The notes below the pieces were generated by a model that worked only from the letters and a program-made list of their open reading frames with translations, made no database searches and was not told the origin of the DNA. Shown here piece by piece: positions 1 to 8,415 of a stretch of 29,011 bases of DNA; positions within the stretch are counted from its first letter, which is position 1, and each line of letters begins with the position of its first letter. Source of the stretch: a virus; IMG/VR virus record IMGVR_UViG_3300034073_004140, positions 1-29,011 of that record, one strand, 5' to 3'. A program made the position numbers and the translations under genes.

Positions 1-255
1 CGACCAGCTTGATTACCAAAAAAGTTATTATAACAACCAGTGGTGTTAAGACGACCAGCAGCTAGACCAAAGAAATTATTAAAACTGCCAGTGGTGTTAC
101 TGCAACCAGCACTTTGACCAAAGAAATTATTACTAGAGCCAGTGGTGTTACGAAAACCACTATTACATCCTAAAAAATTATTAAAAGTGCCTGTGGTGTT
201 AGCAAAACCTGAAGAAAAACCTGCAAAGAAGTTATGACATCCAGTGGTGTTACAG
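1..255 (-). repeat. Long direct repeat, left copy (partner at 28026-28280)
   Basis: Aligned by eye, this tract matches 28026-28280 with about ten mismatches and no gap (about 96% identity). The first 100 bases are identical. It covers five consecutive 17-residue units of the left giant fibre in the same order as in the right one, including the unusual FSSGF and LGCNSGF units. The left limit is the window edge, so the tract may be longer. Confidence 0.9.
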
Positions 256-2297
256 TAACCAGCATTGTTACCAAAGAAATTATTATTAGCGCCAGTGGTG
301 TTATAGTAACCAGCACGATTACCAATGAAAACATTATTATTGCCAGTGGTGTTAGAGTAACCAGCATAAACACCAATGAAAACATTATGGCAGCCAGTGG
401 TATTACAGTAACCAGCATTTAGACCAAAGAAATTATTATAACAGCCAGTGGTCATATAGCGACCAGCAGATGAACCAAAGACATTATTATACCTGCCAGT
501 GGTGTTATTACATCCACTGGTGACACCAAAGAAATTATTGTTACTGCCAGTGGTGTTACATAGACCAGCACCACGACCAAAGAAATTATTAAAAGTGCCA
601 GTGGTATTGTTGCGACCAGCATTGCAACCAAAGAAATTATTATTACTGCCAGTGGTGTTACATAGACCAGCAAATAAACCAAAGAAATTATTAAAACAGC
701 CAGTGGTGTTACTGCGACCAGCACATGAACCAAAGAAATTATTACTACAGCCAGTGGTGTTACATAGACCAGCAAACAAACCAAAGAAATTATTATTACT
801 GCCAGAGGTATTGCTATAACCTGCACATAAACCAAAGAAAATATTAGAACTGCCAAGCGTGTTAGACCTTCCCGCTTGATTACCTATAAAAATATTATTG
901 GAGACGGTGGTATTGGAATAACCAGCACAATTACCAGCAAAGAAGTTATGACTTCCCGTAGAATTACTATAGCCTGTACGATTGCCTATGAAAATATTAT
1001 TACTACCGATTGTATTATTATAGCCTGTATTGAAACCAAAAAAATTATTATCATTTCCAGATGTATTGTATCGACCCGTTTCAGCGCCAATAAAATTGTT
1101 ATTGATACCTGTGGTATTATTTCCGCCGGCCCAAGCACCAATAAAATTGTTACAATTACCCGTCGTATTGTAATAGCCAGCAAGAGGACCAAAGAAATTA
1201 TTATAAGTGCCTGTGGTATTACATGTTCCAGCAAAATATCCAAAAAAATTATTACAGCCGCCAGTTGTATTACTACTACCAGCATCACGACCAAAGAAAT
1301 TATTATAACCACCAGTGGTATTGCAGGCACCAGTACATTGACCAGCAAAGAAGTTACCACTGCCAGTGGTGTTTTTGAAACCAGCACTGTTACCAAAGAA
1401 GTTATTATGAGATCCTGTGGTGTTATAGGAACCAACTTGGTAACCAATGAAATTATTGTGACAGCCAGTGGTGTTACAGTAACCAGCATTTATACCAAAG
1501 AAATTATTATAACGACCATTGGTGTTATATTTTCCTGCTGATCGTCCAAAGAAATTATTATAACGGCCAGTGGTGTTACGGTAACCAGCATAATAACCAA
1601 AGAAATTATTATTCTGGCCAGTGGTGTTAAATGAACCAGCACCACAACCAAAGAAATTATTATAACGACCAGTGGTATTACAGCGACCAGCATTTAGACC
1701 AAAAAAGTTATTCCAACCGCCAGTTGTGTTACTGTAACCAGCGCATTGACCAATGAAAACATTATGGCAGCCAGTGGTATTACAGTAACCAGCATAATAA
1801 CCAAAGAAATTATTATAAGCGCCAGTGGTGTTCTTGTAACCAGCAAATAAACCAAAGAAATTATTACTACGGCCAGTGGTGTTATAGTAACCACTACCTT
1901 TACCAATGAAATTATTATGATTGCCAGTGGTGTTACTGTAACCAGCACTACAACCAAAGAAATTATTATAAGCGCCACCAATATTACAGAAACCTGCTTG
2001 ACGACCAATGAAGTTATTATGTCTAGCATAAGTTCCATGTCGTCCACTATTAATACCAATGTAAATATTACCACATCCAATGGTATTACAACAACCAGAT
2101 AAAGAACCAATAAAAATATTTTCAGAAGCGGTGTTAATGCGACCAGCACACAAACCTAAGAAAATATTATAGCCGCCAGTCGTGTTACAGACACCAGCAT
2201 TTTGACCAATGAAAATATTATGATTACCAGTGGTGTTACAGACACCAGCACATTGACCAGCAAAGAAGTTATTTGTTCCGGTACCACCGATTCCACT
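1..2297 (-). repeat. Array of about 44 coding 51-bp repeats (17-residue NTTG units)
   Basis: On the plus strand the phrase ccagtggtgttac recurs every 51 bases with ccaaagaaattatt between copies. Read on the minus strand each unit encodes NTTG-x-x-NNFFG-x-x-AG-x-x. The 17-residue period matches the beta-roll repeats often found ahead of S74 chaperone domains (YadA-head-like). Units differ mainly at the x positions, where Cys, Tyr, Arg and Ser are frequent. It is coding, not a CRISPR: the period is a multiple of three and the frame stays open throughout. Confidence 0.9.
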
Positions 2298-4883
2298 TAT
2301 GCAACTTACTATATTATTTGATCCACATACATTAAATACTGACGATCCACCTCCTATACCTGTCAAAGATGATCCATCACCAAAAAATTTTGTAGCGGTT
2401 ATGTTATTGGCAGTAAAAGATCCTGAAGCATCTCTAGCAACAATCGTTGAAGCACCATTAGCTGATGCTGCACTAGTTCTAGCGTTTGCTAAAGTACCTG
2501 AAGATATATTAGATGCATTTGTGGTATCTGTTGTCGCTGATGCTGCTAATCCTGAAACTGCACTTGAACTAATTGCAATGTTTACGTTTGCTACACTCGT
2601 CGCTCTACCGTATGTATCAACAACAATTCGTGGTACAGATGATGCTGATCCATAAGTGTTTGCACTGACACCTGATGTTGGAAGTCTTGCAGCATTTAAA
2701 GTACCTGAGGATATGTTTGATGCATTTGTTGTATCAGTTGTAGCTGACGATGCTAAACCAGAAACTGCACCTGAACTAATGGCAATGTTTACGTTTGCTA
2801 CACTTGTTGCTCTACCGTATGTGTCAACGACAACCTGAGGTACTGCTGATGCTGAACCATAAGTACCTGCTGTTGCACCTGATGTTGGAAGTCTTGCGGC
2901 ATTTAAAGTTCCGGAAGATATGTTGGATGCATTTAGTGTTGTTAATGATGCGCCACTACCAGAGAATCCTGTACTTGCAGTAATTGTATTTGCTGTTAAG
3001 TTTGCAATTCTAAATTGTGTATTTGATGTATCAATGTTTGTGTTTGTTCCAGGCTCAATAGGATAATTTTCAAAAAACTTCCATATACCGTCTGAAGCAT
3101 CCCTAAACAAGCCAGCATGTACATTTGCACTATCCGAAAGTCTTCGATAATGTCCAATAAAACCAATATCAACTGCATCGGTTAGATTATCTTTTCCTAA
3201 TTGAATAATGTTATCTTCAATCACAAGATTATTTGCAGTTACGGAAATAACGTTACCTGTGAATGATACGTTTCCTGTTACAGTTAAATCTTGAAGAGTT
3301 ACATTACCTGCTGAAAATGCTCCTGACGCATCTCTCAAAACAATTGTTGATGCCGTATTAGATGCCGTAGCAGTTGTTCTAGCGTTTGCTAAAGTACCTG
3401 AGGATATATTAGATGCATTTGTGGTATCTGTTGTAGCTGATGATGCTAAGCCTGAAACAGCACCAGATGAAATTGCAATTGAGACATTGGCTACACTCGT
3501 CGCTCTACCATATGTATCAACAACAATTTGTGGTACTGCTGATGCTGAACCATAAGTACCTGCTGTTGCACCTGATGTTGGAAGTCTTGCAGCATTTAAA
3601 GTTCCGGAAGATATGTTGGATGCATTTAGTGTTGTTAATAATGCGCCATTACCAGAAATAGTTGTTGATGTTATAACGTTTGCTGTAAAAGATCCTGAAG
3701 CATCTCTAGCAACAATGGTAGAAGCACCATTAGCTGATGCTGCACTAGTTCTAGCGTTTGCTAAAGTTCCGGAAGATATGTTGGATGCATTTGTTGTATC
3801 AGTCGTCGCTGATGATGCTAAGCCTGAAACAGCACCAGATGAAATTGCGATTGAGACATTGGCTACACTTGTCGCTCTACCATATGTGTCCACAACAATT
3901 TGTGGTACAGATGACGATGATCCATAAGTGTTTGCACTGACACCTGATGTTGGAAGTCTTGCGGCATTTAAAGTTCCACTTGAAATATTAGATGCATTTG
4001 TTGTATCAGTCGTCGCTGATGTTGCTAAACCAGAAACTGCATTTGAACTAATTGCAATTGAGACATTGGCTACACTTGTCGCTCTACCATATGTATCAAC
4101 AACAATTTGTGGTACTGCTGATGCTGAACCATAAGTACCTGCTGTTGCACCTGATGTTGGAAGTCTTGCAGCATTTAAAGTTCCGGAAGATATATTAGAT
4201 GCATTTGTTGTATCAGTCGTCGCTGATGTTGCTAAACCAGAAACTGCATTTGAACTAATTGCAATTGAGACATTGGCTACACTTGTCGCTCTACCTTTAG
4301 TGTCCACAACAATTTGTGGTACTGCTGATGCTGAACCATAAGTACCTGCTGTTGCACCTGATGTCGCTAATCTATCAGCACTCAATGTACCTGAAGATAC
4401 ATTAGAAGCATTTATATTTGTAAGAGTTGAGGCATTTATATTTGTTAATGCTGATCCATCACCACTAAATGTTGTAGCTGTAATAACGTTCGCTGAAAAT
4501 GATCCAGCACCATCTCTGAGCACAATAGTAGAAGCGCCGTTCGCTGAAGATGCTGTTGTTCTTGCGTTTGCTAAAGTTCCGGAAGATATATTAGATGCAT
4601 TTGTTGTATCAGTAGTCGCCGATGTTGCTAAACCAGAAACTGCATTTGAACTAATAGCAATGTTTACGTTTGCTACACTTGTTGCTCTACCTTTAGTGTC
4701 CACAACAATTTGTGGTACTGCTGATGCTGAACCATAAGTACCTGCTGTTGCACCTGATGTCGCTAATCTATCAGCACTCAATGTACCTGAAGATACATTA
4801 GAAGCATTTATGTTGGTTAAGGTATTACCAGAACCAACAAAATGTAAAGCCGAAACGGCTTCTTTGACTTTAAAATTTGCCAT
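1..4883 (-). CDS. Giant mosaic tail-fibre/virion surface protein (3' end beyond window)
   Basis: The reading frame starts at the ATG at 4883 (MANFKVKEAVSALHFVG), preceded by GAGG five bases upstream, and I find no stop before the left edge, so about 1,627 residues are visible and the C-terminus is missing. Residues 1 to about 860 are Gly/Ala/Ser/Thr-rich repeats of the SGTLANARTTA and ANGASTIVLRD type. They include seven copies of a 69-residue unit containing GTYGSASAVPQIVVD and KGRATSVANV. Around residues 565-610 is a VDIGFIGHYRR...HAGLFRDASDGIWKFF module known from marine T4-like fibres. After about residue 864 the protein switches to 17-residue NTTG-x-NNFFG-x-AG repeats like those of the giant gene at the other end of the window. 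It is last of four consecutive fibre genes after the portal gene, 42 bases behind the 774-residue fibre. Role inferred: a long, trimeric beta-structured fibre for host recognition. A C-terminal S74 chaperone could be expected by analogy but is not visible here. Confidence 0.85.
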   Translation of the reverse strand, partial: MANFKVKEAVSALHFVGSGNTLTNINASNVSSGTLSADRLATSGATAGTYGSASAVPQIVVDTKGRATSVANVNIAISSNAVSGLATSATTDTTNASNISSGTLANARTTASSANGASTIVLRDGAGSFSANVITATTFSGDGSALTNINASTLTNINASNVSSGTLSADRLATSGATAGTYGSASAVPQIVVDTKGRATSVANVSIAISSNAVSGLATSATTDTTNASNISSGTLNAARLPTSGATAGTYGSASAVPQIVVDTYGRATSVANVSIAISSNAVSGLATSATTDTTNASNISSGTLNAARLPTSGVSANTYGSSSSVPQIVVDTYGRATSVANVSIAISSGAVSGLASSATTDTTNASNISSGTLANARTSAASANGASTIVARDASGSFTANVITSTTISGNGALLTTLNASNISSGTLNAARLPTSGATAGTYGSASAVPQIVVDTYGRATSVANVSIAISSGAVSGLASSATTDTTNASNISSGTLANARTTATASNTASTIVLRDASGAFSAGNVTLQDLTVTGNVSFTGNVISVTANNLVIEDNIIQLGKDNLTDAVDIGFIGHYRRLSDSANVHAGLFRDASDGIWKFFENYPIEPGTNTNIDTSNTQFRIANLTANTITASTGFSGSGASLTTLNASNISSGTLNAARLPTSGATAGTYGSASAVPQVVVDTYGRATSVANVNIAISSGAVSGLASSATTDTTNASNISSGTLNAARLPTSGVSANTYGSASSVPRIVVDTYGRATSVANVNIAISSSAVSGLAASATTDTTNASNISSGTLANARTSAASANGASTIVARDASGSFTANNITATKFFGDGSSLTGIGGGSSVFNVCGSNNIVSCISGIGGTGTNNFFAGQCAGVCNTTGNHNIFIGQNAGVCNTTGGYNIFLGLCAGRINTASENIFIGSLSGCCNTIGCGNIYIGINSGRHGTYARHNNFIGRQAGFCNIGGAYNNFFGCSAGYSNTTGNHNNFIGKGSGYYNTTGRSNNFFGLFAGYKNTTGAYNNFFGYYAGYCNTTGCHNVFIGQCAGYSNTTGGWNNFFGLNAGRCNTTGRYNNFFGCGAGSFNTTGQNNNFFGYYAGYRNTTGRYNNFFGRSAGKYNTNGRYNNFFGINAGYCNTTGCHNNFIGYQVGSYNTTGSHNNFFGNSAGFKNTTGSGNFFAGQCTGACNTTGGYNNFFGRDAGSSNTTGGCNNFFGYFAGTCNTTGTYNNFFGPLAGYYNTTGNCNNFIGAWAGGNNTTGINNNFIGAETGRYNTSGNDNNFFGFNTGYNNTIGSNNIFIGNRTGYSNSTGSHNFFAGNCAGYSNTTVSNNIFIGNQAGRSNTLGSSNIFFGLCAGYSNTSGSNNNFFGLFAGLCNTTGCSNNFFGSCAGRSNTTGCFNNFFGLFAGLCNTTGSNNNFFGCNAGRNNTTGTFNNFFGRGAGLCNTTGSNNNFFGVTSGCNNTTGRYNNVFGSSAGRYMTTGCYNNFFGLNAGYCNTTGCHNVFIGVYAGYSNTTGNNNVFIGNRAGYYNTTGANNNFFGNNAGYCNTTGCHNFFAGFSSGFANTTGTFNNFLGCNSGFRNTTGSSNNFFGQSAGCSNTTGSFNNFFGLAAGRLNTTGCYNNFFGNQAG
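2380..4800 (-). repeat. Seven copies of a 207-bp (69-residue) coding repeat
   Basis: The marker ccataagt, with its surrounding GTYGSASA/SAVPQIVVD coding block, occurs at 2650, 2857, 3550, 3922, 4129, 4336 and 4732. Three of the intervals (2650-2857, 3922-4129, 4129-4336) are exactly 207 bases. The other intervals hold inserted ANGASTIVLRD-type modules and the HAGLFRDASDG module near 3060-3180. The unit combines GTYGSA, KGRATSVANV, AISSNAVSGLA and SSGTLANAR-type segments. High nucleotide identity between copies indicates recent amplification or recombination. Confidence 0.85.
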
Positions 4884-4925
4884 TACCTCGTCCCATTAGT
4901 TATAAACTCAGAGGTCTATATTGTG

Positions 4926-7250
4926 TTACACTGTGCTGTAATTTGTTCCTACTAGTTTCACTGTGATAGTTGCATTAGTTCCTTGAGCAAAAAGTCTTAG
5001 ATTTCCGGAACTAATGTTTGCAGTGAAGATTACTAAATCATCATTTACATTAGTCGATACGATACCATATTCTGATATATATACGTTTGTATCATCATGT
5101 ACAACATGAATTTTTCCAGTTGAAAAATATGGTGTGCCTGTTGTAGTTTTTATATGGTATGTATATTCTGCCGTTCGATATGTAGCAATCGCAAAACTAT
5201 CAACAATTGTTGCTGATCCTGTTGTTATGCCAGATGTAGATGATTCTAAAGAACCTGCACCTGTAAATACAATATTATCACCAGATTTGCTTACTGTGAC
5301 TGTTCCAGCGCCAACAAAGTTTACATTACTCGTTGCACCACTTGTCAATGCTGTTAGTGTAAGATTTGCACCAGATGTCGCTGTTGTAGTTGATATAGAA
5401 TATGTATCATATTCAACCGGAATAGGTACATTATAATAATTAGTACCATTATTTGTAAAGTTCCAACGATCACTAGATTCGTTCCATAAAAATTTAACGT
5501 TTGTTGATGTGCCACGCTCAACTTCAATACCTGCGTCTTGTGACGGAGAACCAGTCTCATCACTGTTCAACAATAAAACGCTGTCACCAATGTCAACTTG
5601 ATTTGAATTAACCGTTGTAGTTGTACCATTAACAGTTAGATTTCCTGTAATAACAGTATTACCGTCAACACTCAGATCATTGACTGTTACATTACCCGCT
5701 GAAAATGCTCCAGCAGCATCTCTAAGAACTATCGTTGAAGCGCCGTTTGCTGAAGCAGCGGTTGTTCTAGCGTTATCTAATGTGCCTGTTGATATATTTG
5801 ATGCGTCTAGATTTGTTAACGCTGCGCCGTTGCCAGAGAATGTGGTAGCCGTTATAGCGTTTGCAGCAAAAGATCCTGAACCATCTCTTGCGACAATTGT
5901 GGATGCACCGTTAGCGGATGCGGCTGATGTTCTAGCGTTTGCTAAAGTTCCTGTTGAAATATTTGATGCATCTAAATTTGTTAATGCTGCACCATTACCT
6001 ACATGAGTTCCTGATAATGTTGTACTCGTTATAACATTTGCTGCGAATGAACCAGAAGCATCCCTAGCAACGATGGTAGAAGCACCATTTGCTGATGCTG
6101 CTGTTGTTCTAGCGTTATCTAATGTGCCTGTTGATACGTTAGATGCATTTAAATCTGTAAGTGCTGCTCCGTTACCTGAAAACGTTGTCGCTGTTATAGC
6201 ATTTGCAGCAAAAGATCCTGAACCATCTCTTGCAACAATAGTCGAAGCACCATTTGCTGATGCTGCTGTTGTTCTTGCGTTATCTAATGTTCCAGTTGCT
6301 ACGTTAGATGCATTTAAATTTGTTAATGCTGAACCATTACCAGAAATTGTTGTTGATGTTATAGCATTAGCTGTGAATGATCCTGATGCATCTCTTGCGA
6401 CAATTGTTGAAGCGCCGTTTGCTGAAGCGGCGGTTGTTCTAGCATTGTCCAGTGTGCCAGTTGATACATTTGACGCATTTAAATCTGTAAGTGCTGCACC
6501 ATTACCAGAAATTGTTGTTGATGTTATAGCATTAGCTGTAAATGAACCAGAAGCATCTCTAGCAACAATCGTTGAAGCGCCGTTTGCTGAAGCAGCAGTT
6601 GTTCTATCATTTGATAAAGTTCCTGATGTTACGTTTGATGCATTTAAATTTGTAAGAGTTAACCCATTACCTATAATATAAGTTGCTATAACATTTCCTG
6701 ATATCGTTAAGTCAGCATCAGACGTTGTTAAAGTTGTACCACCAATTTTTAAGGAACTGCCTGAAAGATATAAATCTCTGAATCTATGTGTGTCATCACC
6801 TAGATCGTAAGTTACATTAGCATCTGGTAAAATATGACCTGATACAGTAAGGCCGTTCAAAATTCCTACTTGAGTAATATTTGATTGTGTTGTTGTAATT
6901 AATGTACCAGTAATTTGATTTGCGCTAAAATTTCCAGCCGCATCTCTTGCAACAATCGTTGAAGCACCATTTGCTGAAGCTGCCGTTGTTCTAGCGTTTG
7001 CCAAAGTACCTGATGATATATTGGACGCATTTAAATCTGTAAGTGCTGAGCCATTACCAGATATTGTTGTTGATGTTATAGCGTTTGCGCTAAAACTACC
7101 AGAAGCATCTCTAAGAACAATGGTAGAAGCGCCGTTCGCTGAGGCCGCGGTTGTTTTATCATTTGTTATTGTCGAACCTATCCAGTATCCAGCTGAATTA
7201 ACAACATCTACGCTGTTAACCTTGATACCACTTTTGACCTTAAATGTCAT
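4926..7250 (-). CDS. Repeat-containing tail fibre / virion structural protein, 774 aa
   Basis: The start at 7250 has a good Shine-Dalgarno (TAGGAGA, eight bases upstream) and a T4-type late promoter 33 bases further up. The N-terminus MTFKVKSGIKVNSVDV is followed by eight ANGASTIV-containing units. The regular ones are 55 residues long (NASNVSTGTLDNARTTA...SGNGAALTDL). One interruption carries the GHILPDANVTYDLGDDTHRF/RDLYLSG motif that recurs in phage fibres. Residues from about 520 contain VDIGDSVLLLNSDE and GIEVERGTSTNVKFLWNES, then a C-terminal beta domain (DSFAIATYRTAEYTYHI ... YISEYGIV ... GNLRLFAQG) that is common in marine phage structural proteins. The repeat type is shared with the N-terminal half of the next gene. 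Function as a fibre is inferred from composition and context. Which fibre it is cannot be decided. Confidence 0.8.
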   Translation of the reverse strand: MTFKVKSGIKVNSVDVVNSAGYWIGSTITNDKTTAASANGASTIVLRDASGSFSANAITSTTISGNGSALTDLNASNISSGTLANARTTAASANGASTIVARDAAGNFSANQITGTLITTTQSNITQVGILNGLTVSGHILPDANVTYDLGDDTHRFRDLYLSGSSLKIGGTTLTTSDADLTISGNVIATYIIGNGLTLTNLNASNVTSGTLSNDRTTAASANGASTIVARDASGSFTANAITSTTISGNGAALTDLNASNVSTGTLDNARTTAASANGASTIVARDASGSFTANAITSTTISGNGSALTNLNASNVATGTLDNARTTAASANGASTIVARDGSGSFAANAITATTFSGNGAALTDLNASNVSTGTLDNARTTAASANGASTIVARDASGSFAANVITSTTLSGTHVGNGAALTNLDASNISTGTLANARTSAASANGASTIVARDGSGSFAANAITATTFSGNGAALTNLDASNISTGTLDNARTTAASANGASTIVLRDAAGAFSAGNVTVNDLSVDGNTVITGNLTVNGTTTTVNSNQVDIGDSVLLLNSDETGSPSQDAGIEVERGTSTNVKFLWNESSDRWNFTNNGTNYYNVPIPVEYDTYSISTTTATSGANLTLTALTSGATSNVNFVGAGTVTVSKSGDNIVFTGAGSLESSTSGITTGSATIVDSFAIATYRTAEYTYHIKTTTGTPYFSTGKIHVVHDDTNVYISEYGIVSTNVNDDLVIFTANISSGNLRLFAQGTNATITVKLVGTNYSTV

Positions 7251-7282
7251 AATTTTCTCCTACCTTTGATTAGGTTTTTTAT

Positions 7283-7290
7283 TATTTATA
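7283..7290 (-). promoter_or_regulatory. T4-type late promoter box TATAAATA
   Basis: The minus strand reads TATAAATA here, the exact T4 late -10 element used by gp55-directed RNA polymerase. It overlaps the stop codon of the upstream 373-residue gene and lies 33 bases ahead of the 774-residue fibre start, which gives a short leader carrying a TAGGAGA ribosome binding site. An identical box precedes gp18 and gp13. Confidence 0.75.
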
Positions 7291-8407
7291 ATAATCTTCT
7301 AAACTTGAACGTATAAAGCACTGCTCCGGAAGTGTTGATAGTGCCAGATATTTGAAGTTTCAAATCATCACTATCAGATGTTTCGGTGCGTTGAACTCTT
7401 AAGAATAGAACACCAGAACCTGGACCTCGCCCTGCACGATGCAAAACGATTTCATCAAAGATTGTTGAATCTGTATCCGAAGAAAACCATGACATAAGTC
7501 CAGAGTAATATTCGTTATAATGTTCTCCACCAACTAAGTTGTCGTTTGCAAAAACTTGAACAACATATGTTCCAGTCGGTAAAGATGTTGATTTAATAGC
7601 TGTGTCTTGCCAGGAATCAGTAATTTGTAAACTCACGCTTGTTTCATAATATTGATCAATATTTGTTCCTTGTGTCATTACAAGGCCGCTATGCTGAACT
7701 GTATTAAAAGTTACATCAGATGTAACTTTTAACGGTTGACTCAATCTCACTTGACTTGTATTTCCACTAGGAATTACATTTAAACCGTCATCAATATTGA
7801 ATTGAATTTTGCCTACGTTTGATATTGTATTTGAAGTGGCGCTCGTATTATTGACATTTTCAACTTCAATTTTTAAATCTAATGTTTCGCCAGGAACTAA
7901 ATTTATACCAGTGTCTAAAAGCGATTCTACATAGTTATAGTCTATAATACCGCCTGTTGTATTGCTTGTAAAAATATTACCATTACTTGTTACAATAAGT
8001 GCAGTAGGATTAGGATTAGATATAGTTGAGTTAGGAACAATTCCTATAACTCCGCTATTTGAATTTGTTGAAAATGTTGAACCGCCGAGATTTATTGTAT
8101 TACCACTTAAAAATAAATCTTTAAATCTGTAAGAACTGGAACCAATGTTATAAACTGAATCAACTGTCGGTATAATATTACCCGACATATTTAAATCTGT
8201 AACATTAATTGTATTTGCTGTAAGTACATCTACATTAGCTGTTGTAAATGTTACATTCGCTGAAACACCTACTGTAATACCACCAACTGTACTTCCATCA
8301 CCAATAAAAACTGTTTTAGTGTCGGTTGAATAGATGAGTTCGCCTTCAGCCGGAGTTATCGACAATCTTTCAGCATTCGTTCCTCTTCTAAGTTTAAGAC
8401 CAGACAT
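7286..8407 (-). CDS. Tail fibre / virion structural protein, 373 aa
   Basis: The start at 8407 follows AAGGATATAT eight bases after the upstream stop. Residues 4-43 (LKLRRGTNAERLSITPAEGE ... YSTDTK ... FIGDGS) form the N-terminal module found in many phage fibre and receptor-binding proteins. Residues about 76-112 carry VDSVYNIGSSSYRFKDLFLS, the same Y-x-[LI]-G...RFKDL[FY]LSG motif as in the neighbouring 774-residue protein. The last ~110 residues (SLQITDSWQDTAIKSTSLPT, YYSGLMSWFS, VLHRAGRGPGSGVLFLRVQR) make a C-terminal beta-sandwich-like domain seen in other phage proteins, probably the exposed end. It sits in the four-gene fibre block. The exact role (short fibre, whisker or receptor-binding tip) is not determined. 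Confidence 0.8.
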   Translation of the reverse strand: MSGLKLRRGTNAERLSITPAEGELIYSTDTKTVFIGDGSTVGGITVGVSANVTFTTANVDVLTANTINVTDLNMSGNIIPTVDSVYNIGSSSYRFKDLFLSGNTINLGGSTFSTNSNSGVIGIVPNSTISNPNPTALIVTSNGNIFTSNTTGGIIDYNYVESLLDTGINLVPGETLDLKIEVENVNNTSATSNTISNVGKIQFNIDDGLNVIPSGNTSQVRLSQPLKVTSDVTFNTVQHSGLVMTQGTNIDQYYETSVSLQITDSWQDTAIKSTSLPTGTYVVQVFANDNLVGGEHYNEYYSGLMSWFSSDTDSTIFDEIVLHRAGRGPGSGVLFLRVQRTETSDSDDLKLQISGTINTSGAVLYTFKFRRLL

Positions 8408-8415
8408 ATATATCC

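Noticed and set aside
876-1541. Long plus-strand open frame (221 codons) and similar ones at 6073-6681, 26153-26665 and 27242-27736
   Set aside because: They are antisense to repeat fibre genes. The repeat lacks stop codons in several frames, so long mirror frames arise automatically. The products are low-complexity, with no ribosome binding sites.
1-2297. Regularly spaced repeats resembling a CRISPR array
   Set aside because: The 51-base period is a multiple of three, the minus frame stays open throughout, and both the conserved and the variable parts are codons of a 17-residue protein repeat.
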